From: Methylobacterium sp. DB0501
GTDB lineage: Bacteria > Pseudomonadota > Alphaproteobacteria > Rhizobiales > Beijerinckiaceae
Length of the DNA stretch: 64,000 bases
NCBI RefSeq assembly: GCF_011043735.1
Contig: NZ_JAAKGV010000027.1
Span: 33,045 to 97,044, forward strand
Reading direction: 5' to 3'
The notes below the pieces were generated by a model that saw only the letters and a program-made list of their open reading frames with translations, was not told the DNA's origin and did not search any database. Within the stretch, counting starts at the first letter, position 1; each line of letters begins with the position of its first letter. Positions 42,153-51,272 of this stretch are shown piece after piece. Made by a program: the position numbers and the translations under genes.

Positions 42153-42852
42153 ATTGTGAATTCCTCTTTATATTACAGCGTTTTAACTATAGGGCCTGCC
42201 GTGTTGAATCTTAGCTCGGCAAGGTCCATGATAGGTGCCAAATGTGGCATCCTCGGCGACATTAGTGCCATTTACCAGCGTCTTGCAACCTCTCGCATCG
42301 GGCAGTTTCTAAAGTTTGTGGCCAATCAATCGAGTAGGGCGCAGCTCGCAGCATATTTTGCATTGAGTCATATTTATGTTTTCTCTAACACCTGTCTCAC
42401 GGCAGAAAATTTCTATTATTTGCTATAAAGTTGTAGTTGTAATTCATCTTTTAGCATCAAATTGACATTTTTTAGCGCCAGTATGACCAGTATAGGTTGA
42501 ATTTTTTTGATAACACTGCGGAGCTAAAGGCCAAGATAAACCAATCACACGTTGCGTAAGATAGCTGTTGTTAATTTCACGAAATGTAATTGAATATACC
42601 AGAGTGATCTAGCGAGCGCTATTGAAGCGGTGATAGGCGGTATCGGTTGATTCACTCAGGAGGCGGAAGGCGATCCTGGATGGCGCGATGACCGAAGCCT
42701 GAGATGCCCGCAGGTCTCGGCCATCTCCGGGACCGCTTTGCCGCTATTCCGGATCAGTGCGGTCGCAAAGGGTGCCGGCAAGTACGGGGCGTGTCTCGTG
42801 GAGTGGTGTCGCTGAACGGAGGCGGGAAAACCAGCGTGCGCCTCTTCCCTAG

Positions 42853-43713
42853 AGCGTGTTATGTACTCGTCATAAGTTTTTCGGCCTGCTTGAGCATGAG
42901 GAAGACGAAGGCGACCATGTGGAGACCAGCCAAGGTACTGGCGTAGCGCTCGTAATCCTTGACCAGCCGTCGATAGCGAGTGGCCCAGGCAAACGAGCGC
43001 TCCACCACCCACCGGCGCGGCAGCAGGACGAAGCCGCGCTTGGCCTCGGGCGCCTTCACCACCTCCAAATCGATGCTGTTGGCACGCGCGGCAGCTGCGG
43101 GCTTGGGGCCGGAATAACCCTGATCGACAAAGCCCAGCTCGACGCTGTCGCCTGTCTCCGCCTGAACTTCGGCCGCCAACCGACCGACCTCGGCCCGGTC
43201 GTCGGTACTGGCGGGCGTCACGTGCAGCGCCACGACATGGCCGGGCGTGTCCACCGCCAGATGCACCTTCGCCCCGCGCTTGCGCTTGGCCCCGTCGTAG
43301 CCCGCCCGCTCGCCGCTCTCGGGCGAGGAGGAGCGCAGCGTCCGGCTGTCGAGGATCACCCCCGAGGGCTCCGGCTCCCGCTCCGCCGCCATCCGCAGCA
43401 CCGCCCGCAGGTCGCCGGCCACGTCCGCGAAGCTGTCGGCCGACAGCCAACGCTGCGTCTGTTGGTAGACCGCGGCCCAGGGCGGCAGGTCGTGCGGTAT
43501 GAACCGCCACGGCGCCCCCGTCTTCACGATGTAGCGCAGCCCGTTGAACACCTCGCGCAGATCGTGCTCGCGCTGCGCTGAGCTCTCCCGCAGAAGCGCG
43601 AGGTAGGGGGCTACCAGCGCCCATTCTTCATTGGACACGTCGGACGAATAGGCGGGGCGATCGGTCGGCATCACCCTTAACGCAAACGCCACCCAACTAG
43701 TTCATAACACGCT
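42853..43713 (-). mobile_element. Insertion sequence, IS5 family
   Basis: An 861-bp element bounded by inverted repeats agcgtgttatg (42853) and cataacacgct (ending 43713), flanked on both sides by ctag (42849-42852 and 43714-43717), the YTAR-type 4-bp duplication of the IS5 group. Because ctag is palindromic the exact ends are ambiguous by a few bases. It contains one intact transposase gene and looks recently inserted. Confidence 0.85.
42859..43692 (-). CDS. IS5 family transposase
   Basis: A 277-residue DDE transposase. An N-terminal DUF4096-like segment (VSNEEWALVAPYLALL; EVFNGLRYIVKTGAPWRFIP) is followed by the DDE core: the first Asp in VILDSRTLRSS, the second in LGFVDQGYSGPK, and the Glu in RRWVVERSFAWATRYRRL. 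It fills the insertion sequence and appears uninterrupted. Confidence 0.93.
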   Translation of the reverse strand: MAFALRVMPTDRPAYSSDVSNEEWALVAPYLALLRESSAQREHDLREVFNGLRYIVKTGAPWRFIPHDLPPWAAVYQQTQRWLSADSFADVAGDLRAVLRMAAEREPEPSGVILDSRTLRSSSPESGERAGYDGAKRKRGAKVHLAVDTPGHVVALHVTPASTDDRAEVGRLAAEVQAETGDSVELGFVDQGYSGPKPAAAARANSIDLEVVKAPEAKRGFVLLPRRWVVERSFAWATRYRRLVKDYERYASTLAGLHMVAFVFLMLKQAEKLMTST

Positions 43714-43985
43714 CTAGTAATTTACTGAACTTAGTTCGTCGAATCAAGGACGGATTGCTTCAACGAGAGCCGTCAGCCCAGCGCCTGCCATCGCGTTTTT
43801 TAGTATACTTTGGTGGCGGAGAGGCCGTCCGCGCGTGCGCTGTGATGGCGCGCACGAAATCACGGAGGGCTGGGCGTCGGCGCTCTTAGGGCCAGAGCGT
43901 TGACCCTGTGTCCATCGGCGCCGGGGGGAGTGGACGGCGCCAAGACTGCTCGTGTAGGTTGGGCAGCAAACCGGGGCCTGGAACG

Positions 43986-44651
43986 ATGCTTGATAAAGAA
44001 TACGATTGGATTATCAGTCTTGGGTCAAACTGTACCCCTGCCTGGAATATAAGAAAGCAGCTTAAACAGCCTGAAGCTTTCCCGTTTGACTGGTGGATTT
44101 CCGATTATTACCCAACACTCTCAGTATTGAGATCAAATTTCTCAAATATGTTTGATAATGATGAAATGCTTATTGTAGATAATTGCTCTACGGTTGTATC
44201 TAAGCGCTATTGGCTGAAATACCATCACGATTTTCCGCACAAACCCGGAACAGGCCAAGTTTCGGAGGACTTTAAGTCACACCTGAACGCGGTGCGAGGA
44301 AAGTACGATCGCCGCGTCCAGCGACTGCATGATGCCATGCGCAGCGGATCGATACTCTTCGTTCGCCAGGGTGGCGTTAACTCCACGCAATCATATCCAG
44401 ACGAAGAAAAGCTCAAAAACAGTCACGCTCTATATGATATGCTGGTTCGGCTCTGGCCTCACGCGGAGTTTGATCTGCTGGTTATTGAGGATAATAATTT
44501 AGGCAACCCAGTTATATCAATGTCGAATGGAAGGATTGCCTTCGATCAATTTCCCCCGTCATCAAGCAAGGGGCATGATTGGCGAGAGGCGGAATATGCT
44601 GCGTTGTGGGAGCGTCAGCGGATATCCCGGATAATACCATTGCAGCCGTGA
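43986..44651 (+). CDS. DUF1796 family putative papain-like cysteine peptidase
   Basis: A 221-residue protein. The N-terminal motif DWIISLGSNCTPAWNIRKQL followed by EAFPFDWWISDYY is the DUF1796 signature, with the proposed nucleophilic Cys in SLGSNC. HHDFPHKPGTGQ probably supplies the His. No signal peptide is present. The ATG at 43986 is preferred because the upstream in-frame part is GC-rich and not protein-like. The gene is AT-rich and lies among glycosyltransferases, where such proteins are often found; their activity is not established. Confidence 0.8.
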   Translation: MLDKEYDWIISLGSNCTPAWNIRKQLKQPEAFPFDWWISDYYPTLSVLRSNFSNMFDNDEMLIVDNCSTVVSKRYWLKYHHDFPHKPGTGQVSEDFKSHLNAVRGKYDRRVQRLHDAMRSGSILFVRQGGVNSTQSYPDEEKLKNSHALYDMLVRLWPHAEFDLLVIEDNNLGNPVISMSNGRIAFDQFPPSSSKGHDWREAEYAALWERQRISRIIPLQP

Positions 44652-46907
44652 TTACTGCACTTTCACCCTGCGCACGTAGGCCACCCATCGCCAGGCGTTG
44701 GTGTTCGGGGCCGTGACGCTCACGTCGAGGCACCCGTTCGACGTATCGGCGGTCACCTGAAGCGAGGCCGCCGAGCCGGCTCCGGCCGAGGCCTGGGCCG
44801 CGGTCGCGGTACTGAACGCGCCGCTGTAGGTCGTGGCGGCTGCCGAGGCGCCGCGATCGAGGGCGTTGACCCCGGTCGCGGCCCAGTCGGCCCAGTTGCC
44901 GGCCGACGAGGTGTCGCGCCCCGACACCCGGAGTTCGAGCTGCATGTGGGCATTGTTGGGCAGGTTGACGCAGTTCGCGGACCCGGCTGCGGCCTGGTTC
45001 GATGTTAGCCGTACAGGCGATGTCGATGTCGAGACCTGCCGCAGCACATGCTGACACGTCATCGCCAGCCCCGAGCCGCCGAGGCTGTCAGGGCCGGGAC
45101 TACCCGACGCCCAGCAATCGGCGCCGTTCAAGCCGTCATCGCCCGCCTGATAGCCGCCGAGTCGGGAGATCGTGCCGATTGCGTTATTATATTGCCCAGT
45201 TGCAAAGCATCCGTAGCAGTTCACGTTGTTGCCGAAACCGCCGGCGCCCGAGTTTGGTTTGGAAATCGAGTTAGATTGCCCATAAAGAATAGAAGAATAT
45301 GGATTGTTGTTCTGGTTGTTGGATGATTGCGGCCCCAAGACTGTGAGATGGCTAGCCCCTCCGGTGGCCACGCCCGAAACATTGTTGTCGGATTGGACGC
45401 CCAGCGTGACGTAAGATGGACTGCCGGTGAACGTGACGAAGTACCCGGTGCCGAAGGCGAACGTCGATCCCGTGATGCTGATGTAACGGCTGTTCGTCGA
45501 GCCGGCGTCGTTGATCTTCACCGGAGAGGCCATGCCCGAGAAGACGTTGCCGGTGAAATTGATGTTCGAGGACCCGTTGAGCGTCAAGCCGCTCGTGCCC
45601 CCCGCAAAGTTATTGCCGTCCCCCACGATGCCGTTGCAGTTCGTGCAGACCAGTGGGCCGCCGGTTGCGAACCAGTTTTGTTGAAAATGGCTTGCGTCGA
45701 ACCCGTTGAAAAAAGCGCCATTGGTATTCGAGTCGAGATCGTTCCCGCGAATTTTGCTACTATTGATGTTTTTCGTTCCGCCGTTATAATCAAAATACAA
45801 ACTCCAGCCGTTTTTAAAGATGATATTCTGATTTACGAATATTCCATCGCCGTAACCCTTGTGCTCGATGCCCTTGACCCATCCTTTGATGTAGTTATGA
45901 TTTTCAATGATGATGTCGGCCGGACGCGTTGCAAGGGTCCCGCCGTACAGGTAAATGCCGGAATTCTTGCCGTCGCTGATCTGGTTGCGCTCGATATAGA
46001 TCTGATTGGGATTGTATGACGCGCCGTCGATCGCGATCCCGTTCCAGGCGTTCGCGCCGCCGATCGCGTTGCTGTCGATGCGGACGTAATACGAGTCGGT
46101 CAGGTGGATCAGCGCACCGGCCGTCGCCGCCTGGGCACGGGCGACGCTGATGTCCGCGATCCTGATGCCGCCGGCATGCCCGCCGACCGAGAGCCAGTCC
46201 GCAGTCGCCGTGGGGTCATCGAAGATGAAGCGCGTGCTGTCGCGTGAGGCGCCCAGGAAATTCCAGTTGGACCGCGTTACGGAAAGGGTCGCAGTCGTGC
46301 GGTACGTGCATGACCCGCACAGCCTGATCGTACTGGCGCCGCTGTTGATCGCGGCCAGGATCGCGCTGGTGCTGTCGGTGCCGCTGCCGACCGCGCCCGT
46401 GCTGTCCCCAATGGCGCCCCACCACTCGGGAGACACCTCGCGCTGCCTGGGCGCCGCGTAGAAGCCCGGGGTGCAGCCATCCGCGAAGATGCGCGACGGC
46501 CCCGCCGTGACCGTCCCGGTGAACTGGAGGTTATTCGATCCGCACGACAGCACCGCCCCGGGCTCGACTATGACATCGGCCGCGATCGTTAGGTAGGGGC
46601 CGGACAGGTAGCTGTACGATCCAGCGGGCAGCCGCAGCGGCCGACCGGTGCTGGCGGCCCGGTTCGCCGCTGCCGTCAGGGTCGTGTAGTCGAGCGCGTT
46701 GATGACCTCTCCTGCGCGATCCGCGTTCGTGCGCGCGATGCTTGCACCTGCCGCTGTCACGCTCATCGTCGACCCGTCGCTGGTGCTGCCGGATCGGACG
46801 CCCGGCGCGATCCCGTCCGGGTCTGCAAATGGCATGCGCATCTCGGCGCGAGCGCTGGTTGCCGGAAGCGCGGCGGCGATCAAAAGAGTAGTGGCGAGGC
46901 GGTGCAT
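44652..46907 (-). CDS. Exported right-handed beta-helix protein (pectate-lyase/tailspike-like)
   Basis: A 751-residue secreted protein with a signal peptide (MHRLATTLLIAAALPATSAR, cleavage after ARA). An entry segment, EVSPEWWGAIGDSTGAVGSG followed by DSTSAILAAINSGAS, is typical of Pectate_lyase_3/phage-tailspike folds. A long parallel beta-helix with repeating N-rich turns follows (ENHNYIKGWVKGIEHKGYGD; SSNINFTGNVFSGM), then a Ser/Asn-rich linker and a C-terminal beta domain ending VAYVRRVKVQ. It may bind or cut an envelope polysaccharide. It is convergent with the DUF1796 gene. Confidence 0.8.
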   Translation of the reverse strand: MHRLATTLLIAAALPATSARAEMRMPFADPDGIAPGVRSGSTSDGSTMSVTAAGASIARTNADRAGEVINALDYTTLTAAANRAASTGRPLRLPAGSYSYLSGPYLTIAADVIVEPGAVLSCGSNNLQFTGTVTAGPSRIFADGCTPGFYAAPRQREVSPEWWGAIGDSTGAVGSGTDSTSAILAAINSGASTIRLCGSCTYRTTATLSVTRSNWNFLGASRDSTRFIFDDPTATADWLSVGGHAGGIRIADISVARAQAATAGALIHLTDSYYVRIDSNAIGGANAWNGIAIDGASYNPNQIYIERNQISDGKNSGIYLYGGTLATRPADIIIENHNYIKGWVKGIEHKGYGDGIFVNQNIIFKNGWSLYFDYNGGTKNINSSKIRGNDLDSNTNGAFFNGFDASHFQQNWFATGGPLVCTNCNGIVGDGNNFAGGTSGLTLNGSSNINFTGNVFSGMASPVKINDAGSTNSRYISITGSTFAFGTGYFVTFTGSPSYVTLGVQSDNNVSGVATGGASHLTVLGPQSSNNQNNNPYSSILYGQSNSISKPNSGAGGFGNNVNCYGCFATGQYNNAIGTISRLGGYQAGDDGLNGADCWASGSPGPDSLGGSGLAMTCQHVLRQVSTSTSPVRLTSNQAAAGSANCVNLPNNAHMQLELRVSGRDTSSAGNWADWAATGVNALDRGASAAATTYSGAFSTATAAQASAGAGSAASLQVTADTSNGCLDVSVTAPNTNAWRWVAYVRRVKVQ

Positions 46908-46914
46908 AGCTTTA

Positions 46915-47160
46915 ATCCTGGATCACTCGACCACGGTGACTTTGGCGGTAGCGGCCGTCCGGCCCATGAACCCCAACGACCGTATAGCCCGGGAACTCGC
47001 CCGTCCCGATGCCCGCGCAGCCGTCGAGGAGTGACCCCTCGGCCACCAGTATTCGCACGTTGCCGGCGGCCGAGCGCGCGCGGGCGAACCCGCGACCCGC
47101 CGTCACGAAGGTGCCGGGGGACTGGGACGAACGGATGAGCAGGGGAGGGGGGCTGTTCAA
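46915..47160 (-). pseudogene. Unidentified C-terminal fragment with frameshift
   Basis: Reverse-strand reading GTFVTAGRGFARARSAAGN, then LLDGCAGIGTGEFPGYTVVG, and after a one-base shift FMGRTAATAKVTVVE with a stop. This looks like the C-terminus of a repetitive exported or phage-tail-type protein, but I do not recognise it. It lies just upstream of the beta-helix gene. Confidence 0.3.
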
Positions 47161-47244
47161 AATCCGGTCTATTGAGGCGGGTCGGCAGCTAAGAGGTTCA
47201 CGCGCACGCCGCTCGCGGCGGCGCCGAATACATCGAAGTTCACG

Positions 47245-47430
47245 AGCGCGGGCTTGGTCGCCGCGGGCCGGACAACGAAGCGATTCGAGACGCAGCCAGG
47301 CGAGCAGATGCAGATCGACTTCGGCGAGTTCCAGGTGAGACGCTCGGTGAGGAGCCCGCACGCACGTCCCTGTTCGTGGCAACCCTCGGCGACCTCCGCA
47401 GGCGATACCGACCCTGGCCTGCGCCTCGCG
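47245..47430 (+). pseudogene. IS21-family transposase (IstA) fragment
   Basis: VAAGRTTKRFETQPGEQMQI followed by DFGEF is the conserved start of the IstA catalytic domain (ETxPGEQxQVDFGE). After a frame change SLFVATLGDLRRRYRP continues the match. No other part of the element, and no istB, is present. Confidence 0.65.
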
Positions 47431-47768
47431 AAGCCGCCGGGTATGCCGGGCGCGCGGAGGTTCATGGGTGTTTCGGCGAAGGTCCAGCGTCGGCAAGCCG
47501 GATTGACGCGGTAGAATCGCCGCACCTCGATGCGCAGCGTGATCCGCGATGCCAATAGCGGCAGTTCGGCGGGATGGCGGTGGTAGCAGTTACGGATGGA
47601 CTGGCTCTTAGGACCGCAATCGGGACATCGACCACCGGTTGCGTCCAGTTGTGTCGGAACAACAAGGTGATCGTCGTGTTGCCATACGGACTGCGCGATG
47701 CGGAACGCCAGGATGGCGGCGGGAATGTTCATGTCATCCACGATGGGGCGGGCTGAACATGACATCAT
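47420..47768 (-). pseudogene. ISL3-family transposase N-terminal fragment
   Basis: Reverse reading GGRCPDCGPKSQSIRNCYHR, then HPAELPLLASRITLRIEVRR, FYRVNPAC and RWTFAET: the zinc-ribbon N-terminus of ISL3 transposases, with CPxC and C(x)nC pairs. It is truncated after about 110 residues and meets the IS21 fragment tail to tail. Confidence 0.65.
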
Positions 47769-48021
47769 TAGCGTGAATCAATTCACAAATGGCTACGCAA
47801 AGCGTGCATGAACCTTAGGGGCGGGGCAAGCTCGATACTATAGAGCGTGCTCTAGATGAGGATACACCTTGCCATTGCAAAACTGATTTATTATTATAAG
47901 GCGGCTGGATCTGAATTCAGATCGCGGCGCGTGTTGATTTTGGGAGGAGCGCGATTATTTTGGCAAGATCTTTGAATATGCTGAGGATATGTAGTAATAT
48001 GTCAGTACATATGAGGTCGCT

Positions 48022-49020
48022 ATGAATTTCATAGGGTATGATCATCAGAATAAGCCGGCGCCTATTCGCCTTTTCCATGACGATGATAATTTAAAAATAA
48101 TCCTATTGCATGAGAGTCTTGGCGCTTTGGATGGTATAATAGGCAATACTGACATATCGAGAGTTTTTTTTGCTTTATCGTTTTCCTGGAATTTCGATGA
48201 TGATAAGTGCGTAATTTGCAAAAATTTCATAGAACAACTATGCGAGAAATATCCACATGCAAAAAATCTCATATTGTCAAATATTATTTTTTTGATGAAT
48301 TCAGCCTCTGAGCTGCATCGCGCACGTGCTATTATGCCTGAAATTGCGTCAGCGCATGTCAACAATGCCTCTTTTCTCTCGGAGAGGCAGCTTTATATTA
48401 AGCACAGCACTATATTATATAATGCAGTTATTAATGCCAAGAATTTTTTATTCAAACGTCATTATCTGGCGCAAGATGTCGCGGATATTGTGGCGATTTC
48501 ATATGACACCAGTGCCCATGAGGCAAAAATAAAAAGTTTTGATATATCAGATTTTGCGTCCAAAATATATGAATCAATTCCTGAAGAGCAAATTACCGAT
48601 ATCTTATGCCAAGCGAATTGTGGGCTCGCACTTTCTGAAGTCGAAGGCGCATGTTATGCAAGTGCTGAATACTTGCTCTGTGGACTTCCGGTAGTGAGTA
48701 CAATTTCCTTGGGGGGAAGATCAGATTTTTACGATAGCTATAATTCTCTGATTGTCGAGGCGTCTCCTGGCGCAGTGGCCGACGGAGTGCATGAGTTCAA
48801 AGCCCGGCGTCTACGGGGAGATATTGATCCAGAATTAATTAGAAGCTCAACAATATCAAGAATGAAAATCTTCAGAGCGCGCCTTGTTGAAGAATTTTCG
48901 AGAATGACCAATGTAGATTATCATGTTATAGATGAAAGATTAAATTTTTGCCTCAGCGATAGCAATAAATTATGGGGATACAAAAATTTTTGGCTGCAAC
49001 ATGTTTGCATTTCTTCTTAG
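48022..49020 (+). CDS. Glycosyltransferase, family 1-like
   Basis: A 332-residue protein, strongly AT-rich. The C-terminal half carries the donor-binding region of GT-B enzymes: CGLALSEVEGACYASAEYLL, then CGLPVVSTISLGGRSDFYDS. The N-terminal half is atypical, and no second domain is obvious. Together with the GT at 41208, the DUF1796 protein and the beta-helix protein it makes a small glycan island. The upstream 250 bp are AT-rich and contain no gene. Confidence 0.8.
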   Translation: MNFIGYDHQNKPAPIRLFHDDDNLKIILLHESLGALDGIIGNTDISRVFFALSFSWNFDDDKCVICKNFIEQLCEKYPHAKNLILSNIIFLMNSASELHRARAIMPEIASAHVNNASFLSERQLYIKHSTILYNAVINAKNFLFKRHYLAQDVADIVAISYDTSAHEAKIKSFDISDFASKIYESIPEEQITDILCQANCGLALSEVEGACYASAEYLLCGLPVVSTISLGGRSDFYDSYNSLIVEASPGAVADGVHEFKARRLRGDIDPELIRSSTISRMKIFRARLVEEFSRMTNVDYHVIDERLNFCLSDSNKLWGYKNFWLQHVCISS

Positions 49021-49239
49021 CAGATATGCGTGAGGCGATATATTATAGGACCGTGCGCGCATGCTGTATAGGCATATGTCGTTAAGGCGAAGGCATCCGG
49101 CTATCTGAACCTCTGCTATCTCTGCGCACAAGGTGTAAACTTGCGTTACGCTCGGCCTGCTCGGGTGCGATGTAGATGTCTGATTTCGGAACGAGGTGGT
49201 GCCGGCCGACCTTGAACCGGCCTGAGTCTTTGCTCCTGA

Positions 49240-49520
49240 CCTTGAAGATGCCTTGGAACGGAGTCTGAACCGCACTAGGTTTCTCGGAAGTGTCTTGGGT
49301 CAGGCGGCCAGGGCTCGGTCGCCGACATGGGCACGCAGACGGGGCGATCGGCAGTACCCTGCAGAGTCCATCGATCGTCGCGGGCGACTCGTGGACCAAC
49401 GTCCGGATCGTTCTGAAGGGATGATCACGCCGAATGCGGCGCTTAAGATCCGCGGACGAAAACACCGAGTTGCTTCGGAAATTCTGGCAACGCACTGACA
49501 AACCTTGCGCTGATGCACGA
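49240..49520 (-). pseudogene. IS3-family transposase remnant with internal deletion
   Basis: Reverse-strand pieces show SSADLKRRIR (OrfA-like) and LCRVLPIAPSACPC (the OrfB N-terminal CRVLxIAPSTYY motif), then after a frame change VGDRALAA and a stop, the C-terminus also seen in the copy at 20822. The catalytic core is deleted. The adjoining 49021-49240 carries a protein-like reverse frame (FKVGRHHLVPKSDIYIAPEQ) that I cannot identify. Confidence 0.55.
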
Positions 49521-49569
49521 GGGTGAATCACGCTGCACGCGACGAGCGAAGCCCTGTTTCGGCAACCTG

Positions 49570-50517
49570 CTAGAGCGCCGCCGAGATGATCGCAGTGAGC
49601 GTCGCGACGGAGACGACCGTGGCGACCACGACCGTGGCCGCCGAGACCTCCATCATCGCGCCCGAGCGATGCGCGAGGAGGAACGCGTTCGCGCCCGTCG
49701 GCAGCGCGGCCGTGACGATCATGATGATCCCGGCCGGCTGCGGCACGGAGGCCATCGCGACAACCAGGCCCATGCAGAGCGGCATCACCGCGAGCTTGAT
49801 CGCCACCGCGGCGAGGACCGGCGGGCCGATGGTGCCGCGGCGCAAGACCGGCAGCGAGGCGCCGAGGCTGATCAGTGCGAGCGCCGGCGCGGCCTGGGCC
49901 AGGAGGTCGAGGATCCGCCGCAACGCCTCCGGCACCGGGAGGCCGGTTCCGTTCCAGAGCGTGGCCGCCACGATCGACGAGATGATCGGGTTCTTCAGGC
50001 TGCCGACGACCGTGTCCCGCAGGGTATGGAGGAGGGGGCGCCGGTGCTCGCCCCGGTCCAGCTCGACGAGGACCGTCGCCGCGGGCAGGAGCAGGAGCGA
50101 GTGCGCCGCGATGATCGACAGGAGGACGGCGAGGCCCGGCCCGCCCCAGATCCCGCCCACGATCGGGATGCCGAGCAGCACGGTGTTGCCGAACGCGGCG
50201 TTGAGCCCGAACAAGGCGCCCTGGGCGATGGTCATGCGCAGCAGCGCGATCCCGCCGAGGACCGAGAGGGCGAAGACCGGCAGCGCCACGGCGAAGTAGA
50301 GGCCGATCACGTCGAGGCGCGGCGGGGTCCGGCTGCCGACGATCGACAGGAACAGCAGCGACGGCAGCAGGATCCAGAAGATCAGGCTCGTCAGCCCCTT
50401 GGTCTCGGCTTTATCCACGACGCCGAACCGGATGATCAGGCGCCCGATTGCGATCAGGCCGAAGACCGGCAGGATGACGGAGACCAGGGTCGATGCGATG
50501 GTCGCGAGGTGTGACAT
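49570..50517 (-). CDS. AEC family transporter (auxin efflux carrier-like)
   Basis: A 315-residue inner-membrane protein with about ten helices of the bile/arsenite/riboflavin transporter superfamily. Characteristic segments are VSVILPVFGLIAIGRLIIRF, GNTVLLGIPIVGGIWG, and NPIISSIVAATLWNGTGLPV in the second half. The ATG at 50517 has an aaagaga site upstream. Substrates in this family are often dicarboxylates or other organic anions; none can be assigned here. Confidence 0.87.
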   Translation of the reverse strand: MSHLATIASTLVSVILPVFGLIAIGRLIIRFGVVDKAETKGLTSLIFWILLPSLLFLSIVGSRTPPRLDVIGLYFAVALPVFALSVLGGIALLRMTIAQGALFGLNAAFGNTVLLGIPIVGGIWGGPGLAVLLSIIAAHSLLLLPAATVLVELDRGEHRRPLLHTLRDTVVGSLKNPIISSIVAATLWNGTGLPVPEALRRILDLLAQAAPALALISLGASLPVLRRGTIGPPVLAAVAIKLAVMPLCMGLVVAMASVPQPAGIIMIVTAALPTGANAFLLAHRSGAMMEVSAATVVVATVVSVATLTAIISAAL

Positions 50518-50567
50518 GCTCTCTTTCTCGATTGAAAGCCCGTCACGGTCCCGCCCGCGATCCCCGG

Positions 50568-51041
50568 TCACGCCGCCCCGGGGCTCGACTCCGACCGGTT
50601 CCCCGACAGGGGAGGCCTGACCATCCGCTGCGCCGGCGAGACGTCCGCCTCGGTGTAAACCTCGGTCGTGCCGCGATCGGCGCAGCCGAGAAGCTCGCCG
50701 ATCACCCGCAGGTCGGCGCCGTTCTGCAGCAGGCGGATCGCGAAGGCCGGGCGCAGCTGGAGCTCGGTCGTCGGATTCCCGGACCCGCTCCCCTCGGCCA
50801 CCGGGAAGCGATGGAGCCCCTGGGCGACCGAGCGGCGCCGGCTGATCGTCGAGTGCGGGAGGGCGTCCCGGTCGAGATCGGCGCGATACGCCACCATGTC
50901 GTCGCGGGTCACGGCAGCGAGGCCGCGCCCGCCGGGACAGCTCGCGAGGTCGCGGCGATAGGTCTTGAGCGACGAGGCGGCGGGACCGCGCGCGGCCGCC
51001 AGGGCGTTTAGCCGGAGGTCGGCGATCTCGGCATTGGACAT
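50568..51041 (-). pseudogene. XerD-like tyrosine recombinase with internal deletion
   Basis: The N-terminal core-binding domain (SSLKTYRRDLAS; MVAYRADLDRDALPHSTISR; LHRFPVAEGSGSGNPT) is joined directly to the C-terminal end (RPAFAIRLLQNGADLRVIGE; LLGCADRGTTEVYTEAD). The middle of the catalytic domain, with the first catalytic Arg, is missing, about 130 residues by comparison with a normal protein of about 300. The final Tyr (EVYT) remains, but the usual HxFA and LGH histidines are not. Confidence 0.65.
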
Positions 51042-51272
51042 CCCCCGAGCATGGCGGCGACCGGTTAACGACCGATCCCGGCAGGCCGGCCGGGGCTGCG
51101 CCGGACGCGCGCCGCGCTTGCCAAGCGGGATTACATGTCTATACATAATGCCGTAACGAGACAGGCGTGCCGCCACGCTCGCCGGCCGACGGCGCGGGGG
51201 ATGTCGATGCCGCGCGGCATCGGAGCGGCCGTGGGGCTCGCGCGCACCGCTTCAGGAAGCGAGGACCTTGCG

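Noticed and set aside
42156..42428. 90-codon plus-strand frame between the glycosyltransferase and the insertion sequence
   Set aside because: No ribosome site, no recognisable motif, and composition typical of AT-rich intergenic DNA.
42656..43624. Second reverse-strand frame inside the insertion sequence
   Set aside because: It overlaps the true transposase in another frame and lacks DDE motifs.
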